Below are positions 8,557 through 17,720 of a stretch of DNA of 32,525 nucleotides, piece after piece (position 1 is the stretch's first letter; the number at the start of each line of letters is the position of its first letter). The translations under genes and the position numbers were made by a program. The notes beneath the pieces were generated by a model. It searched no databases. It was not told the DNA's origin and worked only from the letters and a program-made list of their open reading frames with translations. Origin of the DNA: DAOUTY01 sp964453665 (GTDB lineage Bacteria; Chloroflexota; Dehalococcoidia; SZUA-161); assembly GCA_964453665.1 (NCBI GenBank), contig CAYVQT010000037.1, forward strand, positions 1-32,525, read 5' to 3'.

Positions 8557-10504
8557 GAAAGCGGGAGATACGAGAGCAGACTCATTGATATCGAAAGTAA
8601 GATACGATGTATCTTTGTTAACTGATGATGACCTTTATATATTTAATGAGGGCTCCCACTATCAGCTTTATGACAAACTCGGTTCACATACCATGACTGT
8701 TGATGGCGCTCACGGCACCTATTTCGCCGTATGGGCGCCGAATGCCAAACGGGTCTCCGTTATAGGTGATTTCAATACATGGGATAAGAGCAGCCACACC
8801 CTACGCCCCAGGGGACAATCTGGCATATGGGAGGGATTTATCCCAGGGGTAGGAACAGGCACTCTTTACAAATATCACATCTCTTCTCAGCAACAGGGTT
8901 ACCAGGTAGACAAGGCAGACCCCTTTGCTTTCTGTACGCAGATACCGCCGGATACTGCATCCATTGTCTGGGAGCTGGATTATAAATGGAGCGACCGGGA
9001 ATGGATGGAGAAGCGCAGAAGTGCGAATGCCCTGGACGCTCCTATCTCCATTTATGAAATGCATATCGGGTCCTGGATGCGAGTTCTGGAAGAAGGTAAC
9101 AGGTCGCTGAGCTATCGCGAACTGGCACCAAAACTGGTGGACTATATACAGAAAATGGGATTTACTCATGTAGAGCTTCTGCCAATTATGGAGCATCCCT
9201 TCTTTGGCTCTTGGGGGTATCAAACCACCGGATATTTTGCGCCTACGGCACGGAATGGAACACCTCAGGACTTCATGTATTTCGTTGAGTATCTTCACCA
9301 GAACAGCATTGGAGTGATTCTTGACTGGGTCCCGTCCCATTTTCCCAATGATGAGTTCGGAATCGGCTATTTCGACGGTACCCACCTCTACGAACATGCC
9401 GATCCGCAGAAGGGTTTCCATCCGGATTGGAAAAGCTATATTTTCAACTACGGTCGCAACGAGGTGCAAAGTTTTCTTATTAGCAGCGCCCTTTTTTGGT
9501 TGAGCAACTATCATATCGACGGATTGCGTGTGGATGCTGTTGCTTCGATGCTTTATTTAGACTACGGCCGGAATAAGGGCGAATGGATTCCAAACAAATA
9601 CGGTGGTCGGGAAAATCTCGAGGCAATTGATTTTCTAAAGCGGCTTAATTCGGAGATATACGCAAACCACCCGGATGTACAGACTATTGCTGAGGAATCA
9701 ACAGCGTGGCCAATGGTTTCTCGTCCGACGTATATCGGTGGACTCGGTTTCGGCCTCAAGTGGGATATGGGCTGGATGCACGATACACTTGAATATATGT
9801 CTAAAAAGCCTGTCCATAGAAAATTCCATCACAATAATCTAACATTCCGTATGGTTTACGCTTTCTATGAAAATTTTATCCTGCCTCTTTCACACGATGA
9901 AGTTGTATATGGTAAAGCTTCGCTTCTGAGTAAAATGCCGGGTGACGACTGGCAGAAATTCGCCAATCTGAGGCTGTTATACGGGTATATGTATGGACAA
10001 CCGGCTAAGAAGCTACTGTTCATGGGGGGGGAGTTCGGCCAGTGGAGGGAATGGGCACATGACGAAAGCCTGGAGTGGCATTTGCTCAATTACGCGCCAC
10101 ATCAGGGGTTGCAGGCCTGGGTCGTTGAGTTAAACAGATTGTATCGTAGTGAACCATCCTTATATGAAATTGAGCTTGAACCGTCAGGATTCGAGTGGAT
10201 TGACTGCAATGACAGTAAGTCAAGCACACTCAGCTTCATCCGTAAAAGCAGTTCAACGAACGAAATAATGTTTATTGTCTGCAACTTCACACCGGTGCCG
10301 CGACAGAACTACAAAGTCGGTGTTCCCCGAAAGGGATACTGGCGAGAGATTTTAAACAGCGATGCCAAGGAATACGGCGGCAGTGGATGGGGTAATATGG
10401 GTGGTGTAGAAGCTGTACCTATTCCATTACACGGTCGCCCATTCTCTCTTACATTGACATTACCTCCGCTATCGGCTGTTTATCTCAAGAGCGAGACTGA
10501 CTAG
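8537..10504 (+). CDS. glgB: 1,4-alpha-glucan branching enzyme (GlgB, GH13_9)
   Basis: Introduces alpha-1,6 branches into linear glucan made by GlgE. A single N-terminal CBM48-type domain (GTYFAVWAPNAKRVSVIGDFNTWD) precedes the GH13 barrel and a C-terminal beta domain. The triad is D333 (GLRVDAVASMLYLDY), E386 (IAEESTAWP) and D454 (LSHDEVVYG). Spacings of 53 and 68 residues equal those of the E. coli enzyme as I remember it. The conserved WGYQTTGYFAPT segment is present. The start chosen is ATG 8537, eight bases after AAAAGG (8523-8528); a GTG three codons earlier (8528) is possible. Either way the gene overlaps the end of malQ, implying translational coupling. Length is about 655 aa, in the usual range for a one-CBM48 GlgB. 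treZ follows after two bases. Confidence 0.95.
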   Translation: MKQGKNRKAGDTRADSLISKVRYDVSLLTDDDLYIFNEGSHYQLYDKLGSHTMTVDGAHGTYFAVWAPNAKRVSVIGDFNTWDKSSHTLRPRGQSGIWEGFIPGVGTGTLYKYHISSQQQGYQVDKADPFAFCTQIPPDTASIVWELDYKWSDREWMEKRRSANALDAPISIYEMHIGSWMRVLEEGNRSLSYRELAPKLVDYIQKMGFTHVELLPIMEHPFFGSWGYQTTGYFAPTARNGTPQDFMYFVEYLHQNSIGVILDWVPSHFPNDEFGIGYFDGTHLYEHADPQKGFHPDWKSYIFNYGRNEVQSFLISSALFWLSNYHIDGLRVDAVASMLYLDYGRNKGEWIPNKYGGRENLEAIDFLKRLNSEIYANHPDVQTIAEESTAWPMVSRPTYIGGLGFGLKWDMGWMHDTLEYMSKKPVHRKFHHNNLTFRMVYAFYENFILPLSHDEVVYGKASLLSKMPGDDWQKFANLRLLYGYMYGQPAKKLLFMGGEFGQWREWAHDESLEWHLLNYAPHQGLQAWVVELNRLYRSEPSLYEIELEPSGFEWIDCNDSKSSTLSFIRKSSSTNEIMFIVCNFTPVPRQNYKVGVPRKGYWREILNSDAKEYGGSGWGNMGGVEAVPIPLHGRPFSLTLTLPPLSAVYLKSETD

Positions 10505-10506
10505 CC

Positions 10507-12354
10507 ATGGTCATAGCTGACGGACCGGGCGCTGTATATCTGGGAGCCAAAAAATGCCGTTTTAATGTATGGGCGCCCTTTATTAATAAATTAGACGTAC
10601 ACATTGTTGAACCTGAAGAGCGCGTGATTCCACTGGAAAAAACCGGGCGAGGCTATCACCAGGGCGTAGCTGAAGATATGGAGCCAGGCTATTGTTATTT
10701 CTATAGACTGGATGGGCAAAAAGAATTTCCTGACCCGGCATCCCGGTATCAACCTGCGGGAGTGCATGGCCCTTCCCAGATAGTTAACAGCAATTTCCTC
10801 TGGACTGACTCGAAGTGGTCAGGTATCAATCTTCAAGACTACCTAATATATGAGCTTCATGTAGGAGCTTTTACCAGAGAAGGGACTTTTAATTCTATAA
10901 TCCCTTATCTGGATGAATTGGTGGAACTAGGCGTTACAGCTATAGAGCTTATGCCTGTCGCTCAATTTCCCGGTGAACGCAACTGGGGTTATGATAGTGT
11001 CTACCTTTACGCAGTGCAGAACTCCTATGGCGGTCCCGAAGGGCTTCAAAGACTCGTCAATGCGTGTCATCTAAAGAAACTAGCCGTCATTCTCGATGTC
11101 GTCTACAATCACCTTGGCCCTGAAGGGAACTATTTAGCCAACTTTGCCCCGTATTTCACTGAACGATATCGTACACCATGGGGTCCTGCTCTCAATTTCG
11201 ATGGTCCGTATAGCGACGATGTCCGCCGATTCTTCATAGAAAACGCTTTGTATTGGATTACAGAATTCCATGTGGATGCTTTGAGACTCGATGCCGTTCA
11301 CGCGATCCTCGACCACTCCCCATACACTTTTCTGGAGGAGCTGGCTACATCCGTGCATGAACAGGGCAATAGGTTAAATAGACAGGTTTATCTTTTCCCG
11401 GAAAGTGCCGATAATGATAAACGCCTTGTTTATCCATCGAACCTGGGAGGATACGGGCTGGATGCTCAATGGAACGATGATTTCCATCACTCGATACATG
11501 TGTTACTTACGGGGGAGACAAACGGGTACTATAAGGACTATGGAAAGCTTCAACATCTGGTCAAAGCTATCAGTGAAGGATTTGTGTATTCAGGTGAGTA
11601 CTCTTCCTTTCGTAAACGCCGGCATGGCTCCTCATCACAAGAGATTCCAGCCTACCGATTTGTGGTTTGCGCACAGAATCATGACCAGGTCGGAAACAGG
11701 ATGATGGGAGAACGGTTAAGCCAGCTTGTTTCTTTCGAAGCGCTAAAGCTGGCAGCTGGAATTGTACTACTGTCTCCCTGTATACCTCTCATTTTCATGG
11801 GTGAGGAATATGGAGAAACTAACCCCTTTCAGTATTTTGTCAGTCACTCAGACCCTCACCTCATTAAAGCAGTACGCAAAGGACGAAAAGAGGAGTTCGC
11901 TGCGTTCGGTTGGGCAGGGGAACCTCCTGATCCTCAAGACAAAGCCACTTTCTTAAACAGTAAGCTTAACCAGGAATTACGTGACAGGGAGCAACATAAT
12001 ACATTACTGCGGTTCTATAAAGAGCTTATCCATCTGCGCAATGACATACATCCCTTGAGTACACTCAGCAAAGATGCCTTAGAAGTCGTGGGATTCGATA
12101 CGCAGAATGTCCTCCTGTTACGGAGATGGACTGACGATAATGAAGCAGTTGCTATATTTAATCTAAGCAGGGTTAAAGGAAAGGTGAACGTTTCGCTACC
12201 TCAAGGACGATGGCGAAAAATTCTGGATTCAGCGGAGGAGCGATGGGATGGTCCAGGCAGCCAAAACCCCGATTCCATAGCCTCAAATGACGCCACGGTG
12301 CTGACGCTGTCACCCTCATCTTTCGGTTTATATATGAGAGCTAAGGAGAATTAG
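10507..12354 (+). CDS. treZ: Malto-oligosyltrehalose trehalohydrolase (TreZ, GH13_10)
   Basis: Hydrolyses the alpha-1,4 bond next to the trehalose unit that TreY creates at the reducing end of glucan chains, releasing trehalose. The 615-aa length is normal. An N-terminal beta domain (FNVWAPFINKLDVHIVEPEE) is followed by the GH13 barrel with YNHLGPEGNYL, nucleophile D262 (ALRLDAVHAI), acid/base E299 (FPESADND) and D393 (QNHDQVGNR), then a small C-terminal beta domain. The ATG lies two bases after the glgB stop with no clear Shine-Dalgarno, so re-initiation from glgB is likely. Its partner TreY is two genes downstream, with the GH57 gene between them, which is a little unusual as treY and treZ are often adjacent. 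Product and partner both argue for glucan-to-trehalose conversion in this operon. Confidence 0.95.
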   Translation: MVIADGPGAVYLGAKKCRFNVWAPFINKLDVHIVEPEERVIPLEKTGRGYHQGVAEDMEPGYCYFYRLDGQKEFPDPASRYQPAGVHGPSQIVNSNFLWTDSKWSGINLQDYLIYELHVGAFTREGTFNSIIPYLDELVELGVTAIELMPVAQFPGERNWGYDSVYLYAVQNSYGGPEGLQRLVNACHLKKLAVILDVVYNHLGPEGNYLANFAPYFTERYRTPWGPALNFDGPYSDDVRRFFIENALYWITEFHVDALRLDAVHAILDHSPYTFLEELATSVHEQGNRLNRQVYLFPESADNDKRLVYPSNLGGYGLDAQWNDDFHHSIHVLLTGETNGYYKDYGKLQHLVKAISEGFVYSGEYSSFRKRRHGSSSQEIPAYRFVVCAQNHDQVGNRMMGERLSQLVSFEALKLAAGIVLLSPCIPLIFMGEEYGETNPFQYFVSHSDPHLIKAVRKGRKEEFAAFGWAGEPPDPQDKATFLNSKLNQELRDREQHNTLLRFYKELIHLRNDIHPLSTLSKDALEVVGFDTQNVLLLRRWTDDNEAVAIFNLSRVKGKVNVSLPQGRWRKILDSAEERWDGPGSQNPDSIASNDATVLTLSPSSFGLYMRAKEN

Positions 12355-12357
12355 AAC

Positions 12358-14784
12358 GTGGAAAGATATGTCTGTGTACACGGTCATTTCTATCAGCCTC
12401 CGCGAGAGAACCCCTGGCTGGAATCGATCGAGCTTCAAGACTCCGCCTATCCCTATCACGACTGGAATGAAAGAATAACAGCAGAATGCTACGCGGCAAA
12501 CGCGGTCTCACGCATTCTGGATTCAGACAAGCTAATTACACAGATAGGCAATAATTACTCGAAAATCAGCTTCAATTTCGGGCCGACACTTTTATCCTGG
12601 TTGGAAATCTATGCTCCAGCGGTTTATTCAGCCATTATCGAAGCTGACCGCGAAAGCCGGGAATTGTATTCAGGCCACGGCTCTGCCTTAGCGCAGCCAT
12701 ACAATCATATGATCATGCCCCTGGCAACTAAAAGGGATAGATATACGCAGGTTATATGGGGGATTCGAGATTTTCAGCACCGTTTTGGTAGAGACCCGGA
12801 TGGCATGTGGCTTCCAGAGACGGCTGTGGATATCGAAACACTGGAAGTGATTGCCGAATTAGGAATTAAGTTCACTATTCTGGCGCCTCGTCAGGCGCAG
12901 AGAGTAAGACAGATCGGCAAGAAAGAATGGCAGGATATCAACGACTGCACAATAGACCCAACTATGGCATATTCCTGCCGGCTGCCTTCGAACCGTTATA
13001 TCGCGCTCTTTTTCTACGACGACCCCATTTCTCGAGCGGTAGCTTTTGAAGGGCTTTTAAGCAACGGCGAACAGTTTGCCCGGAGGATTGAAAGTGCATT
13101 CTCCGAGGAAAGTAATTGCCCTCAAATAGTAAATATCGCAACAGATGGTGAGACATACGGACATCACCACCGCCACGGCGACATGGCATTGGCATATGCT
13201 CTTAATTACATCGAGACTAGTAACCTTGCCCGGATTACCAATTACGGCGAATATTTGGAGAAGCATTCCCCTGAATACGAAGTGGAGATTATCGAGAACA
13301 CTTCCTGGAGCTGTGTCCACGGTGTTGAGAGATGGCGGAACGATTGCGGCTGTAGTTCCGGCAGAAATCACAGATGGAATCAATCATGGCGAGCGCCGCT
13401 TCGAGAGGCTCTGGACTGGCTTCGTAATACATTAGACCCCAAATATGAGGAATACGGAAATAAGCTGTTCAAGGACCCGTGGAGAACGAGGGACGATTAT
13501 ATTCAAGTTATACTTGATCGCTCCGTACCAAATGTTGAGGAATTCCTAAAAAAACATACAGTTAATAATCTGGAAGCCGCCCAAAAAATTGAGGCCCTCA
13601 AGCTCCTTGAGCTGCAACGCCACGCTATGCTGATGTATACCAGCTGCGGTTGGTTCTTCGATGAGTTGTCAGGAATTGAAACAGTGCAGATAATCCAGTA
13701 TGCAGGACGGGTTGTTCAGTTAGCACGCGAACTTTTTGGAGATGATATTGAAAACAGGCTGCTTGAGAAGCTGGAACTGGCCAAGAGTAATATACGTAAA
13801 CAGGGAGACGGACGACGTATCTACGATAAATTTGTAAAGCCGGCGATGGTCGATCTGAATTGGGTCGCTGCTCACTACGCCGCAAGTTCTCTTTTTGAGG
13901 AGTATGACGAAGAGACACCGGTACATTGCTATGGAGTTAAGCGTGAAGATTACCAGACCTTGGAGGCTGGTAGAGCCAGGCTCGCGATAGGGAAAGCTGA
14001 AATCTTCTCAGAGGTCACATGGGAATCTTCACATCTGAACTTTGGTGTTCTGCATTTCGGCGACCACAATCTCAATGCGGGCGTCCATGCGTACAAAGGG
14101 AAAGCAGCATATCAAGCGCTGGTATCTGAACTGACAGGAGCCTTTTCCAGAGCGGAATTCCCCGAAGTTATTCGATTAATGGATAAGCACCTTGGTACAT
14201 CTGTTTATACCCTTCGCTCCCTGTTCAAGGATGAGCAACGCAAAGTATTAGGTTTCATCCTGGAGTCTACATTAGCCGAAGTCGAATCGCACTACCGCCA
14301 AATCTATGAAATGAATTACCCTCTCATGCTTTTCTTAACGGACATGGGAAACCCTCTACCAAAAGCCTTTCAAGGAGCAGCTGAGTTCATCCTGAACACT
14401 GAGCTGCAAAAAGCGCTTACCGCGGATAGTCTCGATATAGAACGTATAGCTGGTTTTTTAGACGATGCTATTGGCTGGGAGGTCGAACTTGACACCCAGG
14501 GTCTAAGCTACCTTTTCGAAAAGAAACTGGAAACAATGATGGATAATTTTGCTTCCAGTACAGAGAATGTCGACCTCCTGCATGAAATAATCGCAGCGGT
14601 GGAGCTCGCGCGTTCTCAGACGTTTGAGGTAAATATGTGGGGCGTGCAAAATGTATTCTGGACTATTTTGCAGAATAATTTCGAAGAATTTAATGTGAAA
14701 TCACGGCAGGGTGATACCCAGGCTAAAGAATGGGTAGACCTTTTCAAGTCTCTCGGGAAACACCTCTCTATTCGGATGGACTAA
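12358..14784 (+). CDS. GH57 family glycoside hydrolase with DUF3536 C-terminal region
   Basis: An 808-aa cytosolic enzyme of the GH57 type, a (beta/alpha)7-barrel family containing amylases, branching enzymes and 4-alpha-glucanotransferases. GH57 motifs appear in order: HGHFYQPPRENPW near the N-terminus, YSGHGSALAQPYNHMIMPLA, WLPE at 151-154 with likely nucleophile E154, and NIATDGETYGHHH with likely acid/base D263. The region beyond about residue 350 matches my memory of DUF3536, for example NFGVLHFGDHNLNAGV. Its substrate is not established; alpha-glucan is implied by its neighbours. The start is GTG 12358, with AAGGAG at 12343-12348 nine bases upstream. The last base of its TAA is shared with the treY ATG. 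It could be an alpha-amylase-like or glucanotransferase activity that prepares chains for TreY/TreZ, but this is inference. Confidence 0.88.
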   Translation: MERYVCVHGHFYQPPRENPWLESIELQDSAYPYHDWNERITAECYAANAVSRILDSDKLITQIGNNYSKISFNFGPTLLSWLEIYAPAVYSAIIEADRESRELYSGHGSALAQPYNHMIMPLATKRDRYTQVIWGIRDFQHRFGRDPDGMWLPETAVDIETLEVIAELGIKFTILAPRQAQRVRQIGKKEWQDINDCTIDPTMAYSCRLPSNRYIALFFYDDPISRAVAFEGLLSNGEQFARRIESAFSEESNCPQIVNIATDGETYGHHHRHGDMALAYALNYIETSNLARITNYGEYLEKHSPEYEVEIIENTSWSCVHGVERWRNDCGCSSGRNHRWNQSWRAPLREALDWLRNTLDPKYEEYGNKLFKDPWRTRDDYIQVILDRSVPNVEEFLKKHTVNNLEAAQKIEALKLLELQRHAMLMYTSCGWFFDELSGIETVQIIQYAGRVVQLARELFGDDIENRLLEKLELAKSNIRKQGDGRRIYDKFVKPAMVDLNWVAAHYAASSLFEEYDEETPVHCYGVKREDYQTLEAGRARLAIGKAEIFSEVTWESSHLNFGVLHFGDHNLNAGVHAYKGKAAYQALVSELTGAFSRAEFPEVIRLMDKHLGTSVYTLRSLFKDEQRKVLGFILESTLAEVESHYRQIYEMNYPLMLFLTDMGNPLPKAFQGAAEFILNTELQKALTADSLDIERIAGFLDDAIGWEVELDTQGLSYLFEKKLETMMDNFASSTENVDLLHEIIAAVELARSQTFEVNMWGVQNVFWTILQNNFEEFNVKSRQGDTQAKEWVDLFKSLGKHLSIRMD

Positions 14785-17627
14785 TGGTCGCACTCCGGAT
14801 TCCAATCGCCACTTATAGACTACAGTTCAACAACAAATTCCGATTCGAAGATGCCCGCTCAGTTGTAAATTATCTTTCGGAACTCGGAATCACCGATATT
14901 TACGCCTCCCCTATTCTGAAAGCTAGAACAGGTAGCAGTCACGGGTATGATGTCACCGATCCCCTAAACCTCAATCCCGAACTTGGTAACATGGAAGACT
15001 TTTCGAAACTCATGGAAGACCTGAAAAGCCACAGCTTGGGCTTACTTCTTGATATTGTTCCCAACCATATGGCTCTCGACCCGGACAACACCTGGTGGAT
15101 GGATGTACTCGAAAACGGTCGCGCCTCACCGTTTGCCGATTATTTCGATATTGAATGGCATCCGCATTCAGCCGTTACACCAGGCAAAGTGTTATTACCG
15201 CTATTGGGGGCCCCACTCCAAAAAATAATTGATGAGCATGAACTTATATTGCAGGTTTATAATAACAGCCTTTGTTTTAAATATTTCGAGATTATTTTAC
15301 CTCTTGATGCTAAGTCGTACGCAGTGGTTATATCCAGCACATTAGATATATTACTAACACGCAATGCGGACCAGCAATGTACCGAACAGGTGAAACAACT
15401 GCTTAAGTCCACTAACAACCTTCCGCAACATGATGATTTCGATTTAGAAGTACTGAAGTCCAGTTATGCAGAGCGACAGCGAATTAAACGGGAATTCGGC
15501 CGTTTAGTTGATGATGATCCCATATTTAGTAATGCCGTCAACCAGAGTATCAGACAATTTAATGAATCTTTTCACCAGATGAAGGGCCTGTTAAATTTAC
15601 AGGCTTATCAATTGTCATACTGGAGAACCGGCATTGAAAATATCAACTACAGACGCTTTTTCGATATCAATGAACTGATTGGCGTCTGTGTTGAAAAGCC
15701 AAATGTGTTTGAAAGAACGCACGGGCTTATTAAAAAACTGGTGCAGGAGGATATAGTAACCGGACTGCGGATCGATCACATCGATGGCTTAAAAGCCCCC
15801 GGTGAGTATCTGCAACGCCTTCAGTCTTTAGCGGCATCTGAAGAATTGACTGAATCGGGTAAATTCTACATTGTTGTCGAAAAGATACTTACCGGGGATG
15901 AACTGCTTCCTTTAGAATGGCTCTTATCCGGCACAACCGGCTATGATTTCCTGAACAAGGTAAACATGTTATTCGTGGACTGGGCCGGATTTAAACTCTT
16001 GGAGGAAAATTACAGACGTTTAACTGGTTCAGCCTCGGGTTTTGAGGAAGTGGTCTATTTAAAAAAGAAACAGGCTATAACTGAAATTTTCATCGGTGAG
16101 ATTAAGACACTGGCCCGGAAATTGGCAGATTCAGCGACGAATACCCGGAATGCTCATGGACTCACAGAGCGGGATTTAACCGAAGCCCTGGTTGAAGTGA
16201 CAGCTTGCCTGCCGGTTTATAGAACTTATACTAATAGCTTCGATGTTACTACAAAAGATAGAAACTGCATTGAAAATGCCATAACTGAAGCTCAAACAAG
16301 GGCTCCCGGAATAAAACATGCTGCATTAGAACTCCTGAGGCATGTGCTGTTACTCGATGTCAATTCAAATGACAATAATGCTGAAAAAGACGAGTGGCTT
16401 TCCTGGGTTATGCGCTGGCAGCAATTTACGGGAGCCGTTATGGCAAAAGGTCTGGAGGATACAGCCCTGTATTGCTACAATCCACTGATATCCCTTAACG
16501 ATGTGGGCTCCAAACCTGTAACAATAAATGAACCTGTCGCCGGTTTCCATAACGGTAATCTTGTCAGGCAGTCAAATCGGCCTCATACCTTGAACACTAC
16601 CTCGACACATGACACTAAACGGAGCGAAGACGTTAGAGCACGGATAAACGTTTTATCGGAAATACCGGAAATATGGAACGAGCGCTTCGTTACATGGTGC
16701 AAGTTAAATAACCCGAAGAAAAAGGTCATTGATGGCAATATCGTGCCCGACACCGCTATGGAGGTATTTTTATATCAAACACTCATCGGGGCATGGCCTC
16801 CGTTACAAGACGATATATCATTCTTTAAAGAGCGTATAAAAAGTTATGTGATTAAAGCTGCGCGTGAGTCAAAGACTTATACTTCGTGGCTGTCACCAAA
16901 CGACCAATACGAATCCGGCATAATTGGATTCATCGAGAAAATACTGGATGATTCCGAGCAAAGCAGATTCCTGAACGACTTCCTTGAGCTGCAACGATAT
17001 GTCGCTTACTATGGCGCTCTAAATTCTCTGTCCCAGGTCTTGCTGAAGATCGCATCACCGGGAGTACCGGATTTCTACCAGGGTACAGAAATCTGGGATC
17101 TCAGCCTGGTCGACCCCGATAACAGGCGTCCAGTGAACTATGAGATTACAAGGGAAATGCTCAGTGAATTGAAGAAACGTGAAATTAAGGAATTGCACGA
17201 ACTGATTAGAGATTTGTTGAGTACATGGGAAGACGGAAGAATAAAGCTATACACCATATATAAGGCGCTGAATGCCCGTAGAAAATACCATCATCTGTTC
17301 TTAAACGGAGATTACCTGCCGCTACAAGCACACGGTAAAAGAAAAAAGCATATCTGTGCTTTTTCACGAAGAAAAGACGATTACTGGGCAGTAGTGATTG
17401 TGCCAAGGCTATTAACAAAACTTGTGTCCTTTAATCAAATGCCAGCCGGATTAAATGTGTGGGGAAATGACCACATAGTATTACCAAAAGGCTTTCCCGA
17501 GACCTGGAAAAATGTATTTACAGATGAGTGTACTGAAGTTGCTTCAAGAAACAGAGGTTTGCCAGTTTCACAAGCGCTCAGCGCTTTTCCCATTGCTCTG
17601 CTATTACATCACCCATCATCATCGTGA
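14784..17627 (+). CDS. treY: Malto-oligosyltrehalose synthase (TreY, GH13_26)
   Basis: Intramolecular transglucosidase that turns the reducing-end alpha-1,4 bond of a maltodextrin into an alpha,alpha-1,1 bond, giving maltooligosyltrehalose for TreZ. The N-terminus RIPIATYRLQFNNKFRFEDA and the GSSHGYDVTDP segment are diagnostic. Catalytic residues are D331 (GLRIDHIDGLKAPGEYL), E366 (IVVEKILTGDE) and D610 (STSTHD-like TSTHDTKRSEDVRAR). An in-frame ATG at 14730 would add 18 residues and overlap the GH57 gene by 55 bases. I prefer ATG 14784, which forms a TAATG stop/start with the GH57 gene and leaves the family-typical short N-terminus. Length is 947 aa. It is the last gene of the operon. I see no strong intrinsic terminator in the 93 bases before the convergent M20 gene. 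Confidence 0.95.
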   Translation: MVALRIPIATYRLQFNNKFRFEDARSVVNYLSELGITDIYASPILKARTGSSHGYDVTDPLNLNPELGNMEDFSKLMEDLKSHSLGLLLDIVPNHMALDPDNTWWMDVLENGRASPFADYFDIEWHPHSAVTPGKVLLPLLGAPLQKIIDEHELILQVYNNSLCFKYFEIILPLDAKSYAVVISSTLDILLTRNADQQCTEQVKQLLKSTNNLPQHDDFDLEVLKSSYAERQRIKREFGRLVDDDPIFSNAVNQSIRQFNESFHQMKGLLNLQAYQLSYWRTGIENINYRRFFDINELIGVCVEKPNVFERTHGLIKKLVQEDIVTGLRIDHIDGLKAPGEYLQRLQSLAASEELTESGKFYIVVEKILTGDELLPLEWLLSGTTGYDFLNKVNMLFVDWAGFKLLEENYRRLTGSASGFEEVVYLKKKQAITEIFIGEIKTLARKLADSATNTRNAHGLTERDLTEALVEVTACLPVYRTYTNSFDVTTKDRNCIENAITEAQTRAPGIKHAALELLRHVLLLDVNSNDNNAEKDEWLSWVMRWQQFTGAVMAKGLEDTALYCYNPLISLNDVGSKPVTINEPVAGFHNGNLVRQSNRPHTLNTTSTHDTKRSEDVRARINVLSEIPEIWNERFVTWCKLNNPKKKVIDGNIVPDTAMEVFLYQTLIGAWPPLQDDISFFKERIKSYVIKAARESKTYTSWLSPNDQYESGIIGFIEKILDDSEQSRFLNDFLELQRYVAYYGALNSLSQVLLKIASPGVPDFYQGTEIWDLSLVDPDNRRPVNYEITREMLSELKKREIKELHELIRDLLSTWEDGRIKLYTIYKALNARRKYHHLFLNGDYLPLQAHGKRKKHICAFSRRKDDYWAVVIVPRLLTKLVSFNQMPAGLNVWGNDHIVLPKGFPETWKNVFTDECTEVASRNRGLPVSQALSAFPIALLLHHPSSS

Positions 17628-17720
17628 TACAGAATATGCAGATCATACCGGTTAAATTGTGAGAATCAGTATGAAACGGGTAAGTCCGAAATTATAGATT
17701 CTGCAGGAATATTAATAGAA

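Noticed and set aside
8028..8585. 185-codon minus-strand open frame over the malQ/glgB junction
   Set aside because: Antisense to the malQ active-site region (NTHD motif) and without a plausible start signal or known domain.
8801..9514. 237-codon open frame on the minus strand
   Set aside because: Lies wholly antisense within glgB, whose catalytic motifs are intact; the translation shows no recognisable domain and there is no ribosome-binding site.
14730..14783. Earlier TreY start giving 18 more residues
   Set aside because: Would overlap the GH57 gene by 55 bases and precede the conserved RIPIATYRLQF N-terminus; the TAATG junction is the simpler start.
17628..17720. Terminator between treY and the M20 gene
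   Set aside because: Only a weak GATTCT/AGAATC pairing is visible with a long loop; not enough to call.
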